In this document: in pieces, positions 34,540 to 41,802 of the stretch | How positions within the stretch are numbered: the stretch's first letter is position 1 | Layout: each line of letters opens with the position of its first letter | Source of the DNA: UBA7672 sp040398465 | GTDB lineage: Bacteria > Pseudomonadota > Alphaproteobacteria > Caulobacterales > Hyphomonadaceae | Assembly (NCBI GenBank): GCA_040398465.1 | Contig: JBBAUA010000012.1 | Coordinates: 1-64,000, forward strand | Direction of reading: 5' to 3' | Length of the DNA: 64,000 nucleotides | Notes under the pieces: generated by a model | Seen by the model: only the letters and a program-made list of their open reading frames with translations | What the model was told of the DNA's origin: nothing | Databases searched by the model: none | Program-made: the position numbers and the translations under genes

Positions 34540-35513
34540 TCGGTGATCGCCCCGCCAGGCACGGGCGTGTCAAACGCGGGCTCAAGCTCGCCGCGCACCT
34601 TCCGCCCGAGGATATCGTTCACGACCATCCCGTTCGACTGCTTCTCGGCCGCCACGCGATCAAACGTCGCCTTGTCAACGCGCTGCGCCCACATGCTGAC
34701 GCTTTCCGTTGTCTGCTCCTCCACACTGCGGATCGGCACTTTCAGCACGCGCCCACCCGGCGCCACCGCCTCCACGACGAGATAGTAGTTCATCGCATTC
34801 GGCTGGTCATTCGCCTGCCGCCAGAAGCCAGTGTCCTCATCCGGCCGCGAGACGATGCGGATGTCGTATTCCTGCGCCAGCTGGTCATTCATGCCCTGCA
34901 TGGTCTTCAGCTGTGTCCGCGCGCCGTCGCGATCGCCATTGGCCACCGCCCGCTGACCTTCCGCCGCCAGGCTCGCCAGCTGCGCATCGATCACCGGGTC
35001 CGTCGCCAGCGCCTGCCCCTCGGCCAGCTCCGCCGAGATCGTCGTCGGCATGTTCTGCCACTCGGCATTCATCGGCCCGAAGACCAGCAGCTGGAATCCC
35101 ACCGCAATCGCCGCCAGCAGGCCCACTGCCGTCACCGTCTGCGGCAGCCACCTCTTGCGATTGACATAAGCCTTCGCCAGCTTGACCGAGAACGTATCGC
35201 GCGGCGGCTTGTAGACGAAACGCTGCTCCGCCAGCGCCTTCACGCCGTCCTTGAGAATGCGATCCGGAACCTCGATGCCCTGCGCGCCATAGATCTCCTT
35301 GAGCCGCGACACGAGCTGTTCCTCGCGCGCGGACTCATTGAGCTCCATGTCGACGATGCGCGTGCGATGGCGCAAGGTGTCCACCACGTCCATCGCCATC
35401 ATCACGTCGTCAAGCTTGCGGGGCTCTTCGACCATGGAGGCCGGCTTGAGGCCGGTTGGCGGCGCGACAGGCGCAGTCTGCCCCGTCCGCACCGGAACGG
35501 AAGTATCGCTCAT
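34533..35513 (-). CDS. DUF6384-like single-pass membrane protein
   Basis: The 326-residue protein has a cytoplasmic N-terminus with LDDVMMAMDVVDTLRHRTRIV and a helical region (LVSRLKEIYGAQG). A single membrane segment follows near residue 130 (TVTAVGLLAAIAVGFQLLVF), then a distal helical domain and a beta-rich end with YYLVVEAVAPGGRVLKVPI. From memory it matches DUF6384; no function is known for that family. It lies 10 bases after the TelA-like gene. Confidence 0.6.
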   Translation of the reverse strand: MSDTSVPVRTGQTAPVAPPTGLKPASMVEEPRKLDDVMMAMDVVDTLRHRTRIVDMELNESAREEQLVSRLKEIYGAQGIEVPDRILKDGVKALAEQRFVYKPPRDTFSVKLAKAYVNRKRWLPQTVTAVGLLAAIAVGFQLLVFGPMNAEWQNMPTTISAELAEGQALATDPVIDAQLASLAAEGQRAVANGDRDGARTQLKTMQGMNDQLAQEYDIRIVSRPDEDTGFWRQANDQPNAMNYYLVVEAVAPGGRVLKVPIRSVEEQTTESVSMWAQRVDKATFDRVAAEKQSNGMVVNDILGRKVRGELEPAFDTPVPGGAITEW

Positions 35514-35523
35514 CGCGCGTCGA

Positions 35524-36708
35524 TCATGACGTGCGAACGGTCAGGGCCGCCGCCGCACCCTGTTCCACCAGCAGGGCCAAGCGGCGCTTGCCGTCCTCCA
35601 CCGCATCGCGGATCTCGGCCGAGTTCTGCGTCGACAGCTTGCGCATCTCCGCGATGATCCCGATCGAGCGCTCCTGGTAGCTCACAACCGAATCCACCAG
35701 CTTCTTCACAGCCGCCGCAGAAATCGTCGGGCCATAGCCCGCCTTAAGCGCCGCCTCCTGCACCTTTCCGCCGATCTCGGCGAGCACTTCCAGCGACTGA
35801 TCCACGCCCTTCTTCATAGACTCCAGCGTCTGGGTCGATTCATGCAGACCGTGCATCCCCGTGAATGTCGCCGACAGCGCCGTCAGCACGACCTCATTGG
35901 TGCCGAAGAACGACACCGACTGCGCATAGATGCGCTCCTTGGCGTTGGTGGTCTGCACCAGCCGCGCCATGATCACTTCCGACGTGTTGTAGCCAACCGT
36001 CAGGTTGTCCGAGAGATCCTTCGAGATCTGGTAGCGCTTCTCCTCCGCCTGCAGCCGCCGCAACTCCTCGTCGCGCGCCAGCTCCAGCTTCGACCGCTCC
36101 GCCGGCTCCGTGCCCGCATACGCCGCCACCGCATCCGACGCCGCCGTCATTTTCGCTTTGGCGTCTTCAAGCCTCTGCTCGGCCGTCTTCAGCACCTCAA
36201 GCGCCAGCACTTCCGACTGCTTCATCGCGCCGCGGAAATCCATGTACGCTTCGAGGATCAGGAATTCCTTCTCGATCTGGACCTTCGTGTCCTTCTGGAC
36301 GTCGATATACGTGTCCTTGATCTTGTCGAACCGCGAGGCGATGTCGCCGCGCGAGAACTTCATCCACATATTGCCGACGCGCTCCATCGTGGAGATCTTG
36401 CCGTCGGCATACTGCTCCACGAGGCTCTTCGCGTCGTCGCGGATCGAGTTGAACGCTGTGGTGATCGTCTCGTAGCGCTCGCCCACCTTGATGGCCGAGA
36501 TGTGCTCGCGCACCACCTCGTTGAACGTCGACGCCTGGTCCAGCGTCCGCGCGATCGTCGTCACCTTGTCCGGCGACAGCTCGGTGATCTGGTTGAGCAG
36601 CGCCACGACAGGCGCAGGATCGCCCTTTGTCTCGGGAAACAGGCCCAGCTTGCGAAGGCTGCCGACCGCCTTGTCGAGATACTGAAGAGCCGTGGGGCTG
36701 GACGCCAT
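35524..36708 (-). CDS. TelA-like (toxic anion resistance family) protein
   Basis: The 394-residue soluble helical protein lacks a signal peptide. The end fits the TelA layout: FFGTNEVVLTALSATFTGMH, then ESTQTLESMKKGVDQSLEVL, and AEIRDAVEDGKRRLALL, corresponding to the TelA core helices that follow its WKNQ motif. The TelA family includes tellurite-resistance proteins, but its real job is likely envelope stress. Start 36708 (MASSPTALQYL) follows GGGAGAATAACAAG; the long upstream open frame is not coding. It is the first gene of the operon. Confidence 0.5.
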   Translation of the reverse strand: MASSPTALQYLDKAVGSLRKLGLFPETKGDPAPVVALLNQITELSPDKVTTIARTLDQASTFNEVVREHISAIKVGERYETITTAFNSIRDDAKSLVEQYADGKISTMERVGNMWMKFSRGDIASRFDKIKDTYIDVQKDTKVQIEKEFLILEAYMDFRGAMKQSEVLALEVLKTAEQRLEDAKAKMTAASDAVAAYAGTEPAERSKLELARDEELRRLQAEEKRYQISKDLSDNLTVGYNTSEVIMARLVQTTNAKERIYAQSVSFFGTNEVVLTALSATFTGMHGLHESTQTLESMKKGVDQSLEVLAEIGGKVQEAALKAGYGPTISAAAVKKLVDSVVSYQERSIGIIAEMRKLSTQNSAEIRDAVEDGKRRLALLVEQGAAAALTVRTS

Positions 36709-36880
36709 CTTGTTATTCTCCCTGTCCCTCGCGCCGTCGGGGGATGCGCGGCGCATTACCACAATACGTGCCCCCTTCCCATGTGTCTGCAAGGGCGTAG
36801 CGGCAGAATTTTTTCGAGAATCGATATCAGTTGCTCCGGCGGAGCCGCCGGAATAACCAGAGCGGCACGGCGGAGGCGTC

Positions 36881-37774
36881 ATGAAACTCTTTTCCTTGAT
36901 TCTGCCGGCGACCCTGCTCGGCCTTTCTGCGTGCGCTCTCTGGCCGACGCCAACGGCAACACCCCAGCAACTCCTCTCCAACGTCGCCGCCTTCGCGCAG
37001 CCGACGCACGACGCGCGCTTTGAGGCGCTGAAAGCCCAGCTCGGCGCCGCTGGCCTCGCCTACACCGTGGAGGAATTCACCGGCCGCCGCGCCACGCCTG
37101 GCCGCAACGTGGTCGTCCGCACCGGCCCCGCCACCGGCAAGCAGATCCTGCTGACTGCCCATTACGATGCACTCGAAATGGAGGGCGGCAAGCTGGTCGA
37201 CGGTGTCGTCGACAACGCCGGCTCCGTCGTTGCTATGATCGAAGCCACGCGCCGCCTCGCCGGCAAGACGAAACATCCTGTCACCCTCTTCCTCACAGAT
37301 CAGGAAGAACTCGGTCTCGTCGGCGCGCGCGCCTTCATCACCTCCCACGGCGTCGAAGACATCGCCGCCGTCATCAACGCCGACATCAACGCCAATGGCG
37401 ATACGCTGATGCACGGCCTCAACAATGGCGCGCAGTCCGCCTTCATCACCGAAGCTGTCCGCGAGCTCTGCGCCGAGCTCAAACGCTCCTGCCTCGACTT
37501 CCCCGAATACCCGCCCAGCGACGACCGCGCCTTCTCCGCCGCCGGCGCCCCCACCGTCTCCCTCGGCCACCAGCCGAAAGCCGAAGCCGAAAAACTCCGC
37601 GCCTTCATGCTCAACCCGCCGAAATCCGCGCCCGACCCGGCCACCATCCCCGAAGTTCTCTCCCTTATCCACACGCCCAACGACAAGATCGATCGCGTCG
37701 AGCCGGCCACACTCGCCATGGCAGCCGATTTATTCGAGGCGCTGGTGCTGAAGCTGGATTCCCGACTGGAGTAA
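36881..37774 (+). CDS. M28 family zinc metallopeptidase, lipoprotein
   Basis: The 297-residue protein has a lipoprotein signal (MKLFSLILPATLLGLSAC) and an M28 aminopeptidase core. The Zn ligands are visible in order: TAHYDA (His), VDNAGS (Asp), TDQEELGLVGA (Glu pair), INADIN (Asp) and LIHTPND (His). It should cleave peptides in the periplasm. A GGAGGCGTC ribosome-binding site precedes it. It is divergent from the TelA-like operon; bdhA follows 3 bases after its stop. Confidence 0.9.
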   Translation: MKLFSLILPATLLGLSACALWPTPTATPQQLLSNVAAFAQPTHDARFEALKAQLGAAGLAYTVEEFTGRRATPGRNVVVRTGPATGKQILLTAHYDALEMEGGKLVDGVVDNAGSVVAMIEATRRLAGKTKHPVTLFLTDQEELGLVGARAFITSHGVEDIAAVINADINANGDTLMHGLNNGAQSAFITEAVRELCAELKRSCLDFPEYPPSDDRAFSAAGAPTVSLGHQPKAEAEKLRAFMLNPPKSAPDPATIPEVLSLIHTPNDKIDRVEPATLAMAADLFEALVLKLDSRLE

Positions 37775-37777
37775 TTG

Positions 37778-38554
37778 ATGCCCCATACCGCCATCGTCAC
37801 AGGCTCCACCTCCGGCATCGGTGAAGGCATCGCTCGCGCGCTCGCTGCCGCCGGCAACAACGTCGTGATCAACGGCTTCGGCGAACCCGCCGCGATCGAA
37901 AAGCTCCGCGCCTCAATCGCTGCCGAACACAACGTGACCTGCCTCTACTCCAACGCCGACATGACGAAGCCCGAACAGATCGAGGCAATGTTCAGCACGG
38001 TGAAGGGGCAGCTCGGCCCCGTCGACATCCTCGTCAACAACGCCGGCGTCCAGCACGTCTCACCCGTGGAAGACTTTCCGGTCGACAAGTGGAACCTCAT
38101 CATCGCGCTGAACCTCTCGTCGGCCTTCCACACCACCCGCCTCGCCTTCCCCGACATGAAAGCGAACAAGTGGGGACGCATCATCAACATCGCGTCCGCC
38201 CACGCCCTCGTCGCCTCGCCGTTCAAGAGCGCCTATGTCGCCGCCAAGCACGGCATTCTTGGCTTCACCAAGTCGATCGCGCTAGAAGGCGCCCAGCACG
38301 GCATCCGCGTCAACGCCATCTGCCCCGGCTATGTCCGCACCGGCCTCGTCGAGAACCAGATCGCCGACACCGCGAAGGCCCGCGGCATCTCCGAGGAAGC
38401 CGTCATCCGCGACGTGCTCCTCGCCGCCCAGCCGACCAAGGAATTCGTGAAGGTGTCAGACGTCGCCGCCATGGCCGTCTTCCTCACCACCGAAGCCGCC
38501 AACCAGATCAACGGCGCGGCGCTCTCCATCGATGGGGGATGGGTGGCGCAGTAG
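37778..38554 (+). CDS. bdhA: 3-hydroxybutyrate dehydrogenase
   Basis: The 258-residue short-chain dehydrogenase has TGSTSGIGEG (NAD binding), LVNNAGVQHVSPVEDFP, ASAHALVASPFKSAYVAAKHG (Ser, Tyr, Lys) and PTKEFVKVSDVA, all characteristic of 3-hydroxybutyrate dehydrogenases. It interconverts 3-hydroxybutyrate and acetoacetate, the final step of PHB use. It begins 3 bases after the M28 peptidase stop; phaC lies 7 kb downstream. Confidence 0.9.
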   Translation: MPHTAIVTGSTSGIGEGIARALAAAGNNVVINGFGEPAAIEKLRASIAAEHNVTCLYSNADMTKPEQIEAMFSTVKGQLGPVDILVNNAGVQHVSPVEDFPVDKWNLIIALNLSSAFHTTRLAFPDMKANKWGRIINIASAHALVASPFKSAYVAAKHGILGFTKSIALEGAQHGIRVNAICPGYVRTGLVENQIADTAKARGISEEAVIRDVLLAAQPTKEFVKVSDVAAMAVFLTTEAANQINGAALSIDGGWVAQ

Positions 38555-38556
38555 CG

Positions 38557-39399
38557 TCAGACGAACGGCACAACCTTGTTGTCGCCGTCATGCCCGATAT
38601 CGCACGCGCCGAGATAGCGGATGCCCGCGCGCCTGCACCAGTCTGCGACCAGGCCGCCGTCCGGAACGCGAAACACCGCCGTCGGATTGTCATCCGCGGC
38701 CAGCCGCCCCTCGCGAATACCCGCACAGCGCCGCACATTGGCGTTCGACGTCACGTGAAAGAGAAACCGGTCGTAGCGATAGAGATAATCCCCCACATCC
38801 TCGATCATCAGCACGCGCCCCTCGAAGTCCGGCTCCAGCGGCGTCCCGAGCACCTGGCTCAGCACCGTCAGGTTGAACGCCAGCTTCGGCGTCTCCGCCC
38901 GCTCGCTTGCCTCCAGCGCCGCCGGATGCCCCTCCACCAGCCAGACCAACGCCCGCGCCACCGCCTCACGCCCGCGCACCGTCCTGTCGAGATCGACCGG
39001 CATCGGCCCGTGCGCCACATGCAGAAACCCCGCGCGATGCAACGCCGCCAGCAGGAAACCCGTGTCCGAATACCCCAGCCATTTCTTCCGCCGCGCCGCC
39101 GGCCCTAGCCGCCTTGCCGCCTCCTCCGCGATCCGGTTCGAGCCATAGCCCCCGCGCAGGAACCACATCGCGTCGATATCCTCGCGATCACCATACTCCA
39201 GCACCGCCGCCAGCCGCTGCGCGTCGCTCCCCGCGAAATGCCCCTCCGCCAGCCGGCACTGCGGATGCACCAGCAGCTCGACATTCCCGTCAAACGTGGT
39301 CGCCACGAACGCACTTATCCGGTCGAGCAGGCCCTGGTCCCCCAGCACGCCGGCCGGCGCCACGACGCCAATGCGGAACGTCTTTTCACTTGACCCCAT
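38557..39399 (-). CDS. ldcA: LD-carboxypeptidase (S66 family)
   Basis: The 280-residue enzyme removes the terminal D-Ala from murein tetrapeptide in the cytoplasm. The Ser nucleophile lies in FLRGGYGSNRI; the Glu is in LMIEDVGDYLYRYDR and the His in IGHDGDNKVVPF. These three form the S66 triad. The start at 39399 (MGSSEKTFRIG) is preferred over 39438. It is divergent from mpl, whose start is 26 bases away, and the two act in the same recycling pathway. Confidence 0.9.
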   Translation of the reverse strand: MGSSEKTFRIGVVAPAGVLGDQGLLDRISAFVATTFDGNVELLVHPQCRLAEGHFAGSDAQRLAAVLEYGDREDIDAMWFLRGGYGSNRIAEEAARRLGPAARRKKWLGYSDTGFLLAALHRAGFLHVAHGPMPVDLDRTVRGREAVARALVWLVEGHPAALEASERAETPKLAFNLTVLSQVLGTPLEPDFEGRVLMIEDVGDYLYRYDRFLFHVTSNANVRRCAGIREGRLAADDNPTAVFRVPDGGLVADWCRRAGIRYLGACDIGHDGDNKVVPFV

Positions 39400-39425
39400 G
39401 TGCGCCTCACTGAGACATCCCGGAG

Positions 39426-40859
39426 ATGTCCGACTCAAAGACCACCCTTGCCCATACGGGACCGTACTTCTTCTGCGGCATCGGCGGCAGCGGAATGTTG
39501 CCCCTTGCCCTTATCGTGAAGGCCCGTGGCCACGATGTCGAAGGCTCGGACCGCTCGCTCGACGCCGGTCGCACCGCCGCCAAGTTCGACTTTCTGAAAG
39601 CCAGCGGCATCGGGCTCCACCCGCAGGACGGCTCAGGCGTCACGCGCCCCACCCAGCTCCTCGTCACCTCCGCCGCCGTCGAAGACACCGTGCCGGACGT
39701 CGTCGCCGCAAAGGCCCTCGGCTGTCCGCAGGTCTCCCGCCCCCAGCTGCTCGCCCAACTTGTCAACTCGGCCAAGGTCTCGATCGCAGTCGGCGGCACG
39801 TCCGGTAAATCCACAACCACCGGCATGATCGCCTGGATCCTCTACGCCACGCGCCGCGACCCCACCGTGATGAACGGCGCCGTGATGAAGAATTTCGTCG
39901 CTGGCGACTTCCCCTTCGCCTCCGCCATCGTCGGCGAAGGCGACATCTTCGTCTCCGAGGTTGACGAGAGCGACGGCTCCATCGCGCTCTACCAACCCAC
40001 CATCGCCGTCCTCAACAACATCGCCCTCGACCACAAATCGATGGACGAGCTGCGCAGCCTCTTCACCGGCTTCGTCTCGAAGGCCCAGGTCGCCGTCTTC
40101 AACCTCGACAATGACGAGACCCGACGCCTGCACGAAACGCTGCAGCTCCCGAATGCGCTCACCTATTCGCTCACCGATACAAACGCCGACTTCACCATCT
40201 CCGACCTCATGACTCAGCCCGACGGCCAGTCCTGCATGGTCACCGAGCGCTCCACCGGCGAGCGCCAGCGCATCTGCCTGCAGACGCCCGGCCGCCACAA
40301 CCTCTCCAACGCTCTCGCCGCCATCGCCGCCGCCCGCGCCTGCGGCCTCGCCCTTCGCGAGGCAACCCTCGCCCTTATGAACTTCGTCGGCATCCGCCGC
40401 CGCCTTGAAGTTGTCGGCACAGCGAAAGACATCACCGTCATCGACGATTTCGGGCACAACCCCGACAAGATCGCAGCCACGCTCGCAACGCTCCACCAGT
40501 TCCCGGGCCGCTTGCTGGTCATGTGGCAACCGCACGGCTTCGGCCCCATCCGCCAGATGAAGGACGAACTGGTCGAGATGTTCGCGCGCGACCTCGCCGC
40601 AAAGGACACGCTCATCATGCCCGAGCCTGCCTATTTCGGCGGCACGGTCGACCGCACCATGGGCTCCGCCGTCATCGCGCAAGGCGTATCAGCCCGCGGC
40701 AAGTCCGCCGTCGCCCTCCCCGACCGCGCCGCCTGCGGCGACAAACTCGTCGAGATGGCCCAACCCGGCGACCTCATCGTCGTGATGGGCGCACGCGACG
40801 ACACGCTTTCGGAATTCGCCGCCGACGTGCTGAAGCGCGTTGGTGAGAAGAACTTCTGA
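39426..40859 (+). CDS. mpl: Mur ligase family protein, probably UDP-MurNAc:tripeptide ligase
   Basis: The 477-residue Mur ligase shows FFCGIGGSGMLPLA (UDP binding), VGGTSGKSTTTGM (ATP loop), VSEVDESDGSIA and LNNIALDHKSMDEL. Adjacent divergent ldcA makes murein tripeptide, which Mpl joins to UDP-MurNAc, so Mpl is the best assignment over MurC. The later motif DDFGHNPDKIAATL fits Mpl. It sits in the cytoplasm and is followed by a long noncoding stretch. Confidence 0.8.
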   Translation: MSDSKTTLAHTGPYFFCGIGGSGMLPLALIVKARGHDVEGSDRSLDAGRTAAKFDFLKASGIGLHPQDGSGVTRPTQLLVTSAAVEDTVPDVVAAKALGCPQVSRPQLLAQLVNSAKVSIAVGGTSGKSTTTGMIAWILYATRRDPTVMNGAVMKNFVAGDFPFASAIVGEGDIFVSEVDESDGSIALYQPTIAVLNNIALDHKSMDELRSLFTGFVSKAQVAVFNLDNDETRRLHETLQLPNALTYSLTDTNADFTISDLMTQPDGQSCMVTERSTGERQRICLQTPGRHNLSNALAAIAAARACGLALREATLALMNFVGIRRRLEVVGTAKDITVIDDFGHNPDKIAATLATLHQFPGRLLVMWQPHGFGPIRQMKDELVEMFARDLAAKDTLIMPEPAYFGGTVDRTMGSAVIAQGVSARGKSAVALPDRAACGDKLVEMAQPGDLIVVMGARDDTLSEFAADVLKRVGEKNF

Positions 40860-40905
40860 ACTCGGTGTTGCTCCGATGGCCCCCTCCGTCGCGCTGCGCG
40901 CGCCA

Positions 40906-40936
40906 CCTCCCCCACTTGCTTTGCAAGTGAGGGAGG
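40906..40936. repeat. Imperfect palindrome after mpl
   Basis: Arms of 14 bases (40906-40919 and 40923-40936) differ at one position and are separated by a three-base loop. It could fold into a strong hairpin in RNA and is the first part of the 943-base noncoding interval. Confidence 0.75.
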
Positions 40937-41056
40937 CAATCCGAACGTCGCCACGCGCACCCGCTCATGCCTGTCTCGATCGCCACGCGATCGGGGGAGG
41001 TGGCATGCGCGCCTCTTCGCGCGTGTGACGGACGGGAACGCGCGACGGCTTCAGGC
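40937..41056. other. Noncoding stretch between hairpin and dispersed repeat
   Basis: About 120 bases with no credible ORF. It contains CGATCGCCACGCGATCG, a local palindrome, and further CCTCC/GGAGG-type elements as found around the second repeat copy at 59.4 kb. Confidence 0.5.
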
Positions 41057-41563
41057 AGCCAGAACCAGCCGATTCTGCGCGCACGCTTTGGTTGGCGATC
41101 CGAACAATCTCGACAACTTGCACGGATCAACTCCGCCAGTTTCAGACCTTCGCGTCCCCCACGCCTAGACCCATGAGATACTCCAGTCATCGATCCCGCA
41201 TGGAGGGCGGCTGTACACCGTTCAACGGCGCAGGGTGGATGCAGGCGAGCGTGAAGAGCCTCTCGAGAAACGGTAACGCCGTCCACGAGATGAGGCGTTT
41301 TCCGGGGACTGGTCCTGAACAGGCCGGCCCGCACGCCGGCAGCCAGGCCAACGGCGCCACGCGGATGAAATGAGGCCGCTGTGCGCGGGCTCTCGCACAA
41401 CAAACGGCCGGGGACGCGAGATCCGCGTTTCTTCTTCCTACCGGTAGCGCCTCACAGGCGCAGCCAAACCCCGCGGGGCGTCCCGCGTCCCCGGGCCCTC
41501 CATCGGGCTCAGAGCGACAGCATCACAGGCGGCTCACACCGGCCTGAAAGCCAACGCATGCCA
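41057..41563 (+). repeat. Dispersed noncoding repeat, copy A (about 500 bp)
   Basis: Read on the plus strand, this segment aligns by eye over its whole length with the minus strand of 58851-59342, with numerous small substitutions and indels. Shared blocks include TCCCGCATGGAGGGC, GAACAGGCCGGCCCGCACG, TAGCGCCTCACAGGCG, CGTCCCGCGTCCCCGGGCCC (last A/G mismatch aside) and CGGCTCACACCGGCCTGAA. The frame is broken by indels between copies, so it is not a conserved gene; open frames seen in it are probably spurious. Nature unknown: possibly a non-autonomous mobile element. Confidence 0.75.
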
Positions 41564-41802
41564 CACACCTGGAAGCGTCGAAGACGCGTTCCCCTCTTCC
41601 TCAGACAGGCTCAGGATGAGGGGCCGGGATCCAGTCCAGACAAGCAAGCCGTGCACAGCGCGTCCACCATGGACTCGGTCGTGATTCGAGAAAGGGCCTG
41701 TCAGGCGCCGACGCCCAGCAAGTCGGAACCTCTCCATCTCGCCCACGTGACTAGCCTCCCCGCCATCCCGCCACTAGGCTCCCGCCAAACAGGGAAAACG
41801 CC
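41564..41802. other. Noncoding stretch before the acylase gene
   Basis: About 240 bases without a convincing ORF. It contains CCCCTC and GAGGGG arms near 41593-41625 of the small-repeat type, and ends with the acylase ribosome-binding site AGGGAAAACGCC. Confidence 0.5.

Noticed and set aside
37675..37683. TTATCCACA, identical to a consensus DnaA box
   Set aside because: It lies within the codons for LIHTPND of the M28 peptidase, whose His is a zinc ligand. No further boxes cluster with it.
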